DNA of 64,000 nt from Rhinopomastus cyanomelas (GCA_013400115.1 VXBP01003652.1:1427698-1491697), one strand, 5' to 3'. Shown: positions 11,736 through 23,136, numbered from the stretch's first letter. Program-made: numbers and translations. The notes: a model not told the origin generated them from the sequence alone.

Positions 11736-13579
11736 AGCACACGAGCTGGGTGCGATCTCTCCTGGACACTGAGGTGGTGAAGACGTGGCAATCCCCTCTG
11801 CCCTTCCCTCTGCCCTCTCCCCTCTCTGTTAGACTGCGCTTTCCCTGGACGCTGCAGCAACTGGAAATCTCAGGGGCTGGGGCAGGCTGTGCCCTCTTCT
11901 CACACCAGCAGCCAGACCTCAGCGTGTTGGCCCCTCTCTCCTCCTCAACCCTCCACCAAATAGCTCACGGCTCCCCTATTTTTTAACACTTGGGGTTTTT
12001 CTTTGCTGCAGAGTGCTGGCTTTTCAAGGGCTGCTTTGTGAGCTGGACTCAGCAGCCTTTCTTTGGAGTGTCTCCTGAGAATGAGCTGAGGGTGCAGTGC
12101 TCACTGGGAGCTGGGACCTGACACACGGGCTCTTTGCCTGTACTGGTTTTATGGGAGCCGCTGGCCTCGCACCTGGGGGTAACCTGCACGTGTTGTTAGG
12201 ATCGTTGGCCAGGGTGGCCCTTCCCAGGTACAGACACTAATCCAGGGTTGAGCAATTCGTGGTGATGCTTAAGCCTGGTCTCTTCCATTGAGTTGGTTTA
12301 AATATGGGTCAGGTTGGGCCGGGCATCGCTGCACGGGAAAGGGCTTCCAGCACAAAAACCCTCTAAAGACAATAACCACCTGCAGAGGAGCTGCCAGAGG
12401 TGCTGCTGCGGCAGATCCCCAGCCCTGCAGAGCACAGACCCTGCTTCCTCGGGATGCAGCTTCAGGCAGTTGCTGTGATTTACTTGAATTATCAGAATCA
12501 ATTACCTTGTCTTAATACCAGGACTTCTCCTAAGCTTCGCTCTTAGAAGGAAGATGGGGTTTGCTTTACCTCAGCTGAAAAGGGTGCTGCTGTTGGAGCC
12601 ACATGGGGTGTTTTGCTGCTGTGAGGGTTTCTGATGTGCAGGAGCATCCTTTTCTCATGAGCCTGCTCCGTTCTCTCTCACTCCCTGCGTCTGCTCCTGC
12701 TCCCCTGTCCCATCCCACCATGCAAGGGACCTGCTCTCTGCTCTGTCTGGTACAGATTATCTCACTGGGCTCATACTGGTTTTCCATGGGAAGGCAGCCC
12801 AGCCTTCCAGTGCAAGCACAGAGGAGTCTGCACCATTCTGTGTGGACAGCTGGGGCATCCTGCTGCTCCATTCCAGCCTCTGTCAGTAGATTTTGCATCG
12901 TATTTGCTGTTTGCTTTGTATCCTGCAGAACTAAGTCTGCTCGCGGGGTCCCTCTCTCTTCATCACAGTTTCTTCTGGGGGGTTTAATTTATTTGTTTTA
13001 AATTTTTATTAGGAAAAAGGGGAATAATTTATTTCTAGTTATTTAAATATTTTGATGGGACTATTTTTCTCTGAACATAGGAGAAGGGAGCCAGTTCTCC
13101 TTTTCCCATCCTTCAAAGGACTCTATCATTTCACTGGGGGGGGGTCTCTCAACCCAGGGAAAGACTTGGATGCTGTAACTGGGGTGCTGGAAATTTTTAT
13201 TTCAGCCTTCAGGTTGTTTCTAGACTTCTGGAAAATCTGTTGTTCGTTGACCCTTTTGCTGCCTTCTGGGTGTTTTCCTTCTCAGAGAGAGAAGAAAGGA
13301 AAAGCTGCTGGGCTGGAGGTTTGTCCTCAGCAGCCCAGGCAAGTAGCAGTGGCTGTGGAGACTGCAGCAGGTTCTTATCCCCATGCCCAGGGTTGCTGAG
13401 CTCCTGTTGCCACCAACACTTAGTGGTCCCACTTGAATCACTGGGGTACCTGTGGGACCAGGCTGGGCTTGGAGATGCTGCAGGGGGCTGAGTGCTCTCA
13501 GTCAGAAGGGTCTGTCAGAACAGCAGCTCTGTGGCTCCTGAGCAGTACTGAGTCAGAAATACCCACCTAACACATCCTT

Positions 13580-13765
13580 CATGCAGTGAGGGTGGCAGAG
13601 CTCTGGAACAGGCTGCCCAGAGAGGTTGTGGAGCCTCCTGCTCTGGAGCTGTTCAAACCTGCCTGGATGCAGCCCTGTGTGACCTGGTCTAGGGGATCCT
13701 GCTCTGGCAGGGGGCTTGGACTAGATGATCACTAGAGGTCCCTTCCAGTCTGTGATCCCTCTAGG
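13580..13765 (+). mobile_element. CR1 3' fragment
   Basis: From GCAGTGAGGGTGGCAGAGC through CTAGAGGTCCCTTCCAG; lacks the terminal 8-bp repeats. Confidence 0.88.
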
Positions 13766-15264
13766 TAGAGTGTGTTTGCGTTGGATGAACCACACCAGCA
13801 CGTCCAGGCTCCGGAGGGGAGGTCCGGGTGTCTGGGTAAGGCTGCAGTGTGGGCTGGGTGAGCAGGGCTGGGGGGCTGAGCTGCCAGCTACCAGTAGCTG
13901 TTGCTTCTGCCTTGGGGTTGTGAGGTGTGAGGATTTACACCAGTCAGGAGCGTGGCCTGGGTTTATTTACTCGTAAAGTGGGATGCGGGCTAGTAGCCGC
14001 TCTGTGCTAAGCACCGTTCTCCAGGGCTCTGAGCTGCGGCGGCTCTAACACCCGCCTGTCTGGGACACAGGGAAGGCACCACCAGCCCAGACACAGCCTG
14101 TCTCAGTACAGGCTGTGCCATTCCAGAGCCCCCAGCCCTGGGCTCTGATCCTCCTTGCCACGGCAATACGTGGGGCACTGGCCTTCCTCATGTGTGTGAG
14201 GGACCACAGCCTCTGCCTGCCCTGACGAGGGGCTGCAGTGGGGAGACGCTGCGGGATGCTTCAGTGGCAACAGCCTTGGAGGCGGCAGTGACCCCACACA
14301 GCACCTTTACTGGGTGATTCATGTGGCAAGTACTGGCTAGCAAACAGGACACATGCTGTGATTTTGGGGGGGGTTGGGGCTTAGGTAGTGTTTAGTAGAG
14401 GTCTGCTGCACGCAGCTACCAGCATGTCTTTGGTAGTGACTGCTTTGCTCAGTGAGTAGTTCCGCAGTAGCTTTAGTGACAGGAGGTGAAAGGCAAAGCA
14501 GAGGTGGTAGCATAGCACTCGTGGTCGATCTGTGCCCGTGGTGAGGAACCACAGAACTGCCAGGACCCTCTCTGGCTTCATCCCATCGTCCTAACACCAC
14601 AGACCAGCAGCAGCTCCTAGGGCCAGTGCAGGCAGGTGCTGCTCCAGGTCACTGGGAGGGCTCTGCTTTGCTCCCTCTCCCCCACTAGCAGAAGTCCCTG
14701 GGACACCAGCAGAATCATCATGCAGTGCTCCATGGCAGTTGGGTCAGACACCGGGGTGAAGGCAAGTGAGCAAGCTGCAGCAGCTCTGCCGCCGTCAGCA
14801 GGTTGCGGAGCTCAGCTCTGAGCTCAGCCCTTGGGCTGAAAACGGGCCCCAGGGACCCCTCAGGGAGAGCTGAGCGGGAGCCTTTGGCCACGGCGCTTAA
14901 AGACGCCGGGTCTGCTCAGTGTCTCTGAGCCTGCCGCAACGGGAGGTGTCTCAGATGGCCGCTCCAAGAATGCTGACTCCTACAGATGTGCGTCTGGAGC
15001 GGGAGCTCTTGGGAATTTCGTCTGTCTGTGGTGCAGCTGAAACCAAGCCAGCTGCTGCCGTCACCGTGGACATGGCTTGGGGACAGCACCCGTTGCTTCT
15101 GAAGAGTTGCAGGGCGGTTCCTGGAGGCTCTCACCTCTGTCGTGGGCAAGAAGCTGTTTTAGTGGTGATAGAAAGGATCTTTATAGTAGTAGCATCACAG
15201 TAGTCAATGTGCCCACTCACTGTGTGCGGTGCTTATTGTGTCTAGAGGCACCCTCGGGGTGCTT

Positions 15265-15536
15265 GGAGCTGTGTGAGGATAGATGATGATAAAAACCCTG
15301 CTCTAGAGGTGGAGCTGTGTGAGGGTAGATGGTGATAAAAGCCCTGCTCTAGACAAAGAGCTATGCAAGGATAGATGACATTAAAAGTCCTGCTCTAGAT
15401 GTGGAGCTGTGTGAGGGCAGATGATGTTGAAAGCCCTGCTCTAGAGAAGGAGCTGTGTGAGGGTAGATGACCTTAAAAGCCCTGCTCTGGAGGTGGAGCT
15501 GCGTGAGGATAGATGATGTTAAAAGCTCTGCTCTAG
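15265..15536 (+). repeat. 46-bp tandem repeat, about six copies
   Basis: Units begin near 15265, 15311, 15358, 15402, 15449 and 15494, each starting like GGAGCTGTGTGAGG and ending CCCTGCTCTAGA. Copies differ by point changes and 1-2 base indels, so the array is not recent. Confidence 0.88.
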
Positions 15537-15616
15537 GGATATTAAAGGCTGAACCCAACCCATGCTGATGGCATCCAGGCTGGCATCTCCATGGGAAGAG
15601 GTTCTGCTTGCCTGAC

Positions 15617-15706
15617 TTGATCTAGGTGACCCTGCTGTGGTGAGGGGCTTGGACTAGGTCTTTTGAGGTCCCTTCTGATCTCTAATGTTCTGTGATTCTG
15701 TGATCT
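15617..15706 (+). mobile_element. CR1 tail
   Basis: CTTGATCTAGGTGACCCTGC to TGTTCTGTGATTCTGTGATC, 80 bases after the 46-bp array. Confidence 0.88.
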
Positions 15707-16088
15707 AGGAAATGCTTTTTGGGAGAGGATGGAACAGAGGTTGTGTTACGCGTGAACCCTGGGGTGAGCGAGGAACTGACCAGAGCGAGTTGTTGACACC
15801 AAGTGTGGAAGGGTACTGGGTGCTGGCAGCTCAGGGTCGTTTAGCAGGGGGCTGTTACACCTCTCACCAAGTGAGCTGAGCACCCCTTACCCCTCTGCAT
15901 TTACACAGTGTGCAGCTCTTCCACGTCCCACTCAGCGGTGGGGGTTCCTGTTAACTCCCCTGTCCCCTGGGGCTGTCCAGTGGGTGTGAAGAGCAGAGCA
16001 GAGGTTCATTTGCTGCTGCTCACCCCGGCCTCGCTGCGCTGGGCAGGAGCTGGTTTGTAACACCGATTGACTCTCTGTGTGTGCAGTG

Positions 16089-16094
16089 AATAAA
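16089..16094 (+). terminator. CACFD1: Candidate poly(A) signal AATAAA
   Basis: AATAAA in the context GCAGTGAATAAAGAGACC, 4.35 kb after the CACFD1 stop. Possibly its 3' end or a proximal alternative. Confidence 0.35.
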
Positions 16095-16829
16095 GAGACC
16101 ATTCTACCTCTGGAAAAGAGCCACTGTGATTTCTCAGACTCTACATGTTGTAGCAAAGCCCTCAGACTTCATGTCTTGAAGAGAGGAGGTCGCTCTGAAA
16201 ACACTTCTCTCCAATGAGGTTCTCACAGGACCTGAACGATCCAACCTCGTTTCAGATTCGGGCATTTCCTCCTTAGGCTGAGCCCTGGAAGCTCAATTCA
16301 TCTCTGTCAGCTTTTCCTCAGGGAAAAAAACCCATCCACTGTCTTCAGGGAAGGGCTTCACTGAAGATATCAAGCCCTGGTCCATAGCCATGGGAGAAAG
16401 AGAATGCTCTAGCTCCAGGGCTGCCAGAGATCCTGATCTTCAGGAGGTCAGTGGAAACCAGAGGCTCTTGAGACCTGTTTTATTCAGGCCATGCTTGGAA
16501 ACAGTCGTGTTCCAGCCAAGGCTGGACATTGTGCTGGAAGCAGGGCTCAGCTGCAACAGGTGTTGGGTCTGATGCTGAATTCTCTTGGTGCTTTTGATTT
16601 TGGCCCATCTGTCTTCCTTTCTGTCCTGGGCTGCTTTCAGTTAGTCCTCTGGTAAAGGACAGCTTCTCATAGGTTGTTTCTCTCATCATCTGCTGCAGAG
16701 GATCTAACTGGTACCTAGCAGAGCTTGAGACTGGGGCCAGGTGTGCTGTGTTACCCTTCCTTGTCACAGCACGTGGAGCGTTCCAAGGGGTCACAGGCAT
16801 CACCACCAACCCTTGGGCTGCCAGGAGCG

Positions 16830-16891
16830 TTTCAGGAGGTTGGACTGGGTGATCTTTCAAGGTCCCTTCTAATGTTCTGTGATTCTGTGAC
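16830..16891 (+). mobile_element. CR1 tail
   Basis: GGTTGGACTGGGTGATCTTT to TTCTGTGATTCTGTGAC. Pairs as an inverted repeat with the next copy. Confidence 0.85.
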
Positions 16892-16939
16892 AGATATCTC
16901 CCAGCTCAGCCTTTGTTGTGCTGCCCTTTTGGGAGAAGA

Positions 16940-17013
16940 TCATAGAATCATTAGGGATTGGAAGGCACCTTGAAAGATCATCTAGTCCAATCCCCCTGCT
17001 AGAGCAGGATCAG
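16940..17013 (-). mobile_element. CR1 tail, inverted relative to 16830
   Basis: ATCATAGAATCATTAGGGAT to CTGCTAGAGCAGGATCA, about 50 bases from a + strand copy. Confidence 0.88.
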
Positions 17014-17425
17014 ATGGGTTGGATGTGAGAGGCTGTTGGATCCTTGCAGCCAGATCCATCTCCTGCAGCTTTGTTTAACTTACAAGGAGGCTCTAGAAAA
17101 CAGTCTCAAAAGCCCTTAATCTTGCAGGACACTCAGCAAAGGGGTTCAGAGCAATTTGCTACCAACTCTGCAGGTGAAATCTCAAAGCGGTGGAGGCTCC
17201 ACACAGCCATGATGGAGGCGCCTCCACCTTCCCTCTGGATGTGGATGAGTAAAACCCTGAGGTGGGGAAGACCCACCGCGTCTCTCCTGCAGCAGAATCA
17301 CTTGCACTGCAGCTGGGTGTTTGCCTGTTCCTGTTCCCAATCTTTGTTTTGTCCTGGGTCTTCTCTGTGAACCGTGTCTGGTCTCGTTCATTGGGCTTCT
17401 CGTGTGTCGCGTGTGTTTCTGGAGC

Positions 17426-17431
17426 AATAAA
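17426..17431 (+). terminator. CACFD1: Candidate distal poly(A) signal AATAAA
   Basis: AATAAA in GGAGCAATAAAACGTGG, preceded by a T/GT-rich stretch. If used by CACFD1 the 3' UTR would be 5.7 kb and would end about 285 bases from the SLC2A6 poly(A) signal on the opposite strand. Confidence 0.35.
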
Positions 17432-17715
17432 ACGTGGCGGCTTTTATACTAAACACCTGCCTCTGCCTCTTTCACGGCTCCTGAGACTCATGGGGGGAGC
17501 TGCAGGCTGGTCTCCCCGTGTCCTGTCCCACCCTACCTGCCTGCTGCTCCCTTCTCAGCAAATCAGAGCAACGTCTTGCACCGGGAGGCAAAACTGGTTT
17601 GTCCTCAGAGCTGCACGATGAGCAAAACAGCTGCAGCTGTTAGCTCGGGTCTGGCTCAGCCCTTGGGCTGCTTTGGTGAAGGACGTGCATTGGTCTCTTG
17701 GCTGCACCCACACCT

Positions 17716-17721
17716 TTTATT
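17716..17721 (-). terminator. SLC2A6: poly(A) signal of SLC2A6
   Basis: TTTATT on the + strand reads AATAAA on the - strand, about 230 bases beyond the SLC2A6 stop codon at 17950-17952. Confidence 0.55.
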
Positions 17722-17949
17722 TTCCAGGATGTCTTTACCTCCAGCCTGGTGCTGGTTACCTGGTCCCATGCCTCGGGTTGACCTGTTGCCCAGAGAACAG
17801 GTTGGAAGAGAAGCAAAGTTCCACTTGGCAACTATGTCCAAAGTGAGATGGTCGCTGTTGCCTGGTTCCTCTCCCTTTGCCTGAGCAGAAAGCTCCAGCC
17901 TCTACCTCCAGCTGTCTTCGTTGCCTTTGAGCACAGGGGCTGGCAGCTC

Positions 17950-20900
17950 CTACCTCATGAAGGACCTCCGGCCGGTCCTGAAAAAGGCTTCGATCTGTTC
18001 CAGGGACCTGCCTTTGGTTTCTGGAACACAGCAGCCTGTGAAAAAGATGTTCCCAGCACAGATGATGGCGAAGAATAGGAAGGGCACCTCGAGGCCGAAG
18101 GCGTCCTGCAGAGAGGGGTGGAAAGCAGGTGTGAGCTGGTGCAGTGAGGGGCTGCAGGACACCCTCCCATGGCAGTACCCACCACAACTTGGAGGAAGAA
18201 CTGGGTCAGGGTGAAGGCTGTCAGCCAGCTCACGACGACGCAGAGACCTGAGGCCACCCCACGGGCTTTCAGAGGAAGGATCTCAGACATCAGCAGCCAG
18301 GTGATGGGCCCCCAGCCCATGGCATAACCTGCAGGAGAGAAGGGGCAAGGTGAGGATCTCCAGGCTTTGAAGCCCACTGAGGAATGCAGAAGAGCCCTGC
18401 TCCCCCATCAATCATTATGCCCCTCATTTATGCTCTGTCAGTCCTCGAAGCGACCTCAGGTGCCACATTTCTTGGTCTTCCAGGGACATCTGCTTTCCTT
18501 CCAACTCCCAGCCTAATCTCCTTGCTCCTTATCACCCCACCCCAGACAAGAACATCCTCTCCAGCTGGTCCCCATCCCTGTGCTGTGGGCCCTGGGCTCT
18601 CAGCACCTACCCATGATGAAGAACATGATCGCCAGGAGAGGGATGAGGGTGATGTAGTTTGTCTCAGCAGGAAGGTGGGCAGAGCTCACCAGGGTCTTGT
18701 TGGCAACGGTACCGTTCTGAGAGGCCGGCACAAAGTGGGTATAGAGCCCCATGGTCAGGTTGGACACCAGCATGACACCAGCTGTGGAGAGATGCAACAG
18801 CACAGTGGAACCAGTGGGTGAGTGATCCCCTCTATGCCAAGGGCTGGGCTCCCAGGAGTGCTCCTGCTGCTCCAGGAGCTGACCTGCCACCAGAGACCTC
18901 CCTGGCCTCTCCCTGCCTGAGTTCTGACACTTCTGCTCCTGCCCACCTGCAGAGCTGCTGGAAACCCTGAAGTGAGGGCTCCTCTTGTGCAGCTGAGAGG
19001 GAGACACATACCTGACACGAAGAGAAGGATCTTCCTCCCAGCTTTATCCATCGACACAGCAGCGATCAGCACTGAGACCAGGCGGACCAAACCAACCACA
19101 GCCGCATCGTACTGGGGTTGCTGCAACGGCAGTGGGGAAGCTGAGGTGGGACGGCCAGGGCAGCTTCCTACATGAGATGCTTTGACCCTGGCTGATGCCT
19201 TTGTTCAAGGCTTTTTGTTCTTCCTGTGGTTGAGGGACCTGAAGCTCAGAGAAGGAGGGTAGGGAGACATTTAGGAGTCTCTGGAGAGGTTTCAAACCTG
19301 CCTGGACATTTTTCTGTGTGACTTGGTCTAGGGGATCCTGCTGTGGCAGGAGGATTGGACTGGATGATCTTTTGAGGTCCCTTCCAATCCCTAAATGTTC
19401 TGTGATTGTGTGATCCCTGCTCCCCATCCTCACACAGCAGGTGCTGCCACCAAGGCGCCTTTAAAAAGGCTTTGAAGTTGGGGTCTTGGACTTGGACCAG
19501 CACAGGATGAACCCCAGGGCTCACCAGGATGACAGATGTTTTCTTGAATATTGACTGCAGGTACACAATGACGCAGGTGACACCCGAAAGCTGCTGCAGG
19601 AACCTCATCCCCACCGCGATCAGGATGGGTTTGTAGATGAAGGGGTCCTTGATCTCGGCACAGGAAACCCGCTGGCTCTGGAGGGGACAAAAGCAGACAG
19701 CTGAGGGAGGTGTTACCACCTCTAGGCATCACCTCAGCACCCAGAAGATGGCTCAGGGCAGCCCAGCGGGGGCTGGAGCAGGCAGTTGTCATGTTACATC
19801 TCCCTCTGTGCTGGAGGTGACCCTCCTCACCTGCTTCCTCACACTGTCCTTGATCTGCTCGTACTCCCGGGCATAGTCGGTGTCCTTGCCCCGCAGCCAG
19901 CACAGTGACCCCAGGGCCTGCTCCTCCTTCCCCTGGGAGAGCAGGAACCGCGGTGAGTCGGGCATGAAGCAGAGCAGGATGATCATGGTGAGTACAGGCA
20001 CCTCTCCTGCGACGGCCAGCCAGCGCCAGTCCAGGACCAGCCCTGCCAGGACAGCTTGGTCAGGAGCAGAGAGCACCCAAGGAAGGGGGTCCTGCCCTTG
20101 TGCTCACAGGAGCACCCCAGTCATTGAATAAATCCAGCAGGAAACAAAGAAATAACTTCTAAAAATACAGATTTTGCCTGTTTTCCCTCCTAGCAAAGAG
20201 GCATTTCCAGCTCTGTAACATGGGAAGGTCCCTTGATGGGGCTCTGGGCAACCTGATCTAGTCAGAGGTGTCCCTGCTTGTTGTTGGGGGGCTGGGACTA
20301 GATGACCCTCAGAGGTCCCTTCCAACCCAACACACTCTGTGGTTCTGTGAAATCGCAGAGCAACCAGGTCAGGCTCTGGTAGTAAACACACAAGGCTTGA
20401 GGGCTGAGCTTCAGCCCTGAGGAAACCCCAGCAGAGCCTGGGTCTGTGGGCGTGGGGATGGCCGTGGCCACACACGTGTGGGTTATGCAGGGGGTGCCTC
20501 TCTCCAGACCCTCTTTCTACCCCCGTGGTGGTGGCTGTGAGCTGACTGCAAGGGAAAGGGATCCACCACCTGCTGATAAAGTTTTTTGTAGTAACAAAGC
20601 AAATAGACTCCCCTTCCCTAAGGTGTCACTGACCAGCTCTGGAGATGTTTAAAACCCTCCTGGATGTGGTCCTGTGCAACTGGATCTAGGGGATCCTGCT
20701 GTGGCAGGGGGACTGGACTGGCTGATCTTCTGAGGTCCCTTCTAATCCCTAATGTTCTGGGACTCTGCAATCCAACGAGATACTTGCCCAGCGCATACAG
20801 GATGAGGGATCCCAGCACAGCCATGGCCTGAGGACAAGCACCCAGCATCCCTCTGACCCCGGGGTGGGAGATCTCCGAGATGTAAACCTGGAGCGGGACA

Positions 20901-22981
20901 CCACACGCTTGGCAGAGCTGCAACTCGTGGCCGTCGTCACCCAACCCTGCCCCTCCGAGGGTGGAAGCCAGGTGGGTCCCAGCGGCATGAGCTGGTCCTA
21001 GCCGTGGGAAAGGACAGCCCTGCAGCCGCCGCTGCTCCCCTCCCCGTCCCTGGTGTGGAGAAGTGCTCCAGCAGCAGATCCTGCTAAGAGCAGAGACGTG
21101 CCCCCGGGGTTACTCAACCTTTGCCTTCCCCTCTGCAACGCGAGGTCAGTGTTTGCTAAACGCAGGAGGAAGTAACCGCCGGGAGAAACCGGGCAGGGAT
21201 GGAGAGTTTGCTTCCCTTTGCTCTGAGCAGGACCGTCCGGCACCGCGGGGTCTGTGTCAGGGCCACGGACCCAGCGCAACGTCCCCACCCGCAACCCTGG
21301 AGCTCTGCCGGTGCCTCCGACAAGCAGCAGCGTGACCCAGCCTCCCGATCCCCGGGCGGCCCCGCTGCGTTACCGGGATGGAGGCGGACGTCACGCCGCC
21401 GGCGAAGCCCGTCAGCAGGCGGCCCAGCAGCAGCATCGCGACGCCCTGGGCGCTGGCCATCAGCAGGTAGCCCAGGGCGGAGGGCAGCGCCGAGAACATG
21501 ATGCTCAGCTTGCGGCCCAGGCGGTCGTTGAGGAACATGGCGCTGAGCCCCCCCGCCGCTGCCCCCAGCGTGAACACCGACTGCAGGGACACAGAGAGGG
21601 ACCTCGCTGGCTCCGGGCTGCCCCCGGGCACCTGCAGGACCTGCCCCGCCAGCCCCGCTCCTTACCCCGAACCAGGAGGCTGTGCGCTGGTCCAGCCTCA
21701 GCGCCGGGCTGGGCTGAGCCTCCAGCGCGGGGATGACGGGGGACGGGTAAACCAGGGCAAAGCCGAAGGTGAAGTTGCCCAGGACGGCGGCAAACACGGC
21801 CAGGTAGAGCCGCCCGTTGTGGAGGCTCCTGAAGACGGTGAGAAGGACGGGCTGGACCCCCTCATCGCACCCAACAGAAACCCTAATTGTCTCACAGCCT
21901 CCCCCAGCCTTCACCAAGGTCCTCGTGATGCTCACGGAGGGGTTTTCCCAGGGAATGGCCCTGAACAGCCCCAGCTGCTCCTGCCCTGGAAGGGGGGCAA
22001 GATCTTGTCCCCCCAGACGCTTCCAGTGGGCTCTTCTGTACTGGCTAGTTCTCCGTGGGCTCAACAAAGTGAGAAAAGCAGCCGCTGCAGCCGGGTGGCA
22101 CCACGGACCCAGGTGACAGCCAGCCTGTCCCAGCAGAGCAGGGACTTTAGGTGCCCCCCTGCCCCTAGCTCGCCCCACACAGGATGAAATCCCATCTCAA
22201 GGAACAACAGTGACATGGATCATAGAATCACGGAATCAACCAGGTTGGAAAAGACCTTCAAGATCGTTGAGTCCAGCCGAGCACCCTACAACCCCCAACC
22301 ACTAGCCCATCTCCTCGAACACCCCAGCTGCCTGGTTGTTGAACCCCTTCAGGGATGGTGCTTCCACCCCCGTCCCTGGGCAGCCTGTTCCAAGGGCTCC
22401 CCACTCTTTCTGGGAAGAAGTTTCTCCTACGATCCAGCCTGACCCTCCCCTGGCACAACTTGACCCCATCTCCTCTGGTCTTATCGCTAGTCCCTACGGA
22501 GAAAAGGTCAAGCCACACCTCACTCCAACCCCCCTTCAGGTAGATGTAGAGAGCAGTGAGGTCTCCCCTCAGCGTCATTTTCTCCAGGCTGACCAGTCCA
22601 AGCTCTCTCAGCCTCTTCCCACCAGCCCTCTTCTCCAGACCCCAAACCAGCCCAGTTGCCCTTCTCTGCCCCCTCTCCAGCCCCTCCCTGTCCTTCCTGC
22701 ACTGCAGTGCCCAAAACTGCCCCCAGTACTCGAGGGGCAGCCCCACCAGGACCCAGAACAGGGGCAGGATCCCCTCCGTGGTCCTGCTGGTCACACAACA
22801 CCAATCAGCTCTTCAGCAGCTCCCCCAGCCCAGTGCTGATGGGACGGGGAGCGCGATCCACCCCAGAGCCAAATCCTCACCGCAGGTACTCCTTGTCCAG
22901 CCTGGCACCAGTGCTCTTGGGGAAGGTTCGGTATGAGGAGCTAGTCTTCCTCACCAGAGGCTCCCTCATGCCCGGATCCAT
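17950..22981 (-). CDS. SLC2A6: SLC2A6, facilitative hexose transporter GLUT6
   Basis: Twelve-helix major facilitator sugar transporter, found in mammals on lysosomal/intracellular membranes. Coding exons in transcript order: 22981-22881, 21828-21666, 21580-21374, 20887-20788, 20042-19831, 19677-19525, 19111-19012, 18781-18611, 18328-18183, 18105-17950. Phases chain correctly and give 502 residues (human about 507). Recognised marks: FAAVLGNFTFGFALVYPSPV (helix 1), NDRLGRK loop motif, LTGFAGGVTSASIPVYISE, FMPDSPRFLLSQGKEEQAL, GMRFLQQLSGV (helix 7), GWGPITWLLMSEILPLKARG (helix 10) and the PETKGRSLEQIEAFF motif after helix 12. Intron 4 has a GC donor. Human starts at the equivalent of the second Met (22969); the upstream ATG at 22981 is in frame and adds four residues, so either may be used. 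Convergent with CACFD1. Confidence 0.96.
19262..19413 (+). mobile_element. CR1 3' fragment (SLC2A6 intron 6)
   Basis: GGAGACATTTAGGAGTCTC to GTTCTGTGATTGTGTGATC, antisense to SLC2A6. Confidence 0.9.
20233..20351 (+). mobile_element. CR1 tail (SLC2A6 intron 4)
   Basis: Older, diverged copy: CTGGGCAACCTGATCTAG through CTCTGTGGTTCTGTGA. Confidence 0.8.
20635..20772 (+). mobile_element. CR1 3' fragment beside GC donor of SLC2A6
   Basis: CCAGCTCTGGAGATGTTTA to TGTTCTGGGACTCTGCAA. Its 3' end lies about 15 bases inside intron 4, next to the GC splice donor. Confidence 0.88.
20786..20787 (-). other. SLC2A6: GC splice donor of SLC2A6 intron 4
   Basis: The exon ending TATGCGCTGG is followed by GCAAGT instead of GTAAGT. 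Only this junction keeps phase 1 with the next exon (GG CTG GTC CTG) and yields the conserved LYALG-LVLDWRWLAVAGE join. GCAAGT is the usual form of the rare GC donor. Confidence 0.85.
22217..22800 (-). mobile_element. CR1 with RT C-terminal region (SLC2A6 intron 1)
   Basis: Starts GATCATAGAATCACGGAATC. A frame on the - strand still shows CR1 reverse transcriptase C-terminal motifs (KRLRELGLVSLEKMTLRGDL). Fills most of the intron, sense to the gene. Confidence 0.92.
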
Positions 22982-23036
22982 GGCTGGTGGCCGCCCCGGT
23001 GCAGGTGCTGCTGCGCCCGGGGAGGAAGAGGCATCC

Positions 23037-23048
23037 GAAAGCGAAAGG
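23037..23048. promoter_or_regulatory. SLC2A6: IRF/ISRE-like site upstream of SLC2A6
   Basis: GAAAGCGAAAGG matches the interferon regulatory factor consensus GAAANNGAAANN. It lies about 56-67 bases upstream of the SLC2A6 start codon in a GC-rich block lacking a TATA box. Mammalian SLC2A6 is induced in activated macrophages, which fits, but binding here is inferred. Confidence 0.4.
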
Positions 23049-23120
23049 GCAGAGGCTGCCGGCGTTGCCTAATCAGAGAAATCTGTAAGTTCACACCCAG
23101 CTGGCCTCTGGGGAGGAAAC

Positions 23121-23136
23121 TGGGTGGGGGGGGGGC
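23121..23136 (+). repeat. G-run upstream of SLC2A6
   Basis: A run of about ten G preceded by GGGT and followed by CGG; a possible G-quadruplex on the + strand. Confidence 0.4.

Larger units (their letters stand above)
11736..17431 (+). other. CACFD1: CACFD1 3' region, UTR end uncertain
   Basis: No further coding exon is seen. An AT-rich stretch at 12980-13060 lacks AATAAA. Candidate poly(A) signals on this strand lie at 16089 and 17426. CR1 pieces lie at 13580, 15617, 16830 and 16940, and a 46-bp tandem repeat at 15265. Confidence 0.4.

Noticed and set aside
15265..15536. CRISPR-like spaced repeats
   Set aside because: Units are contiguous with no unique spacers, and this is a bird genome; the other arrays likewise.
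21156..22178. 340-codon open frame on the - strand
   Set aside because: It reads through SLC2A6 exon 2 and introns; only 21666-21828 is coding.
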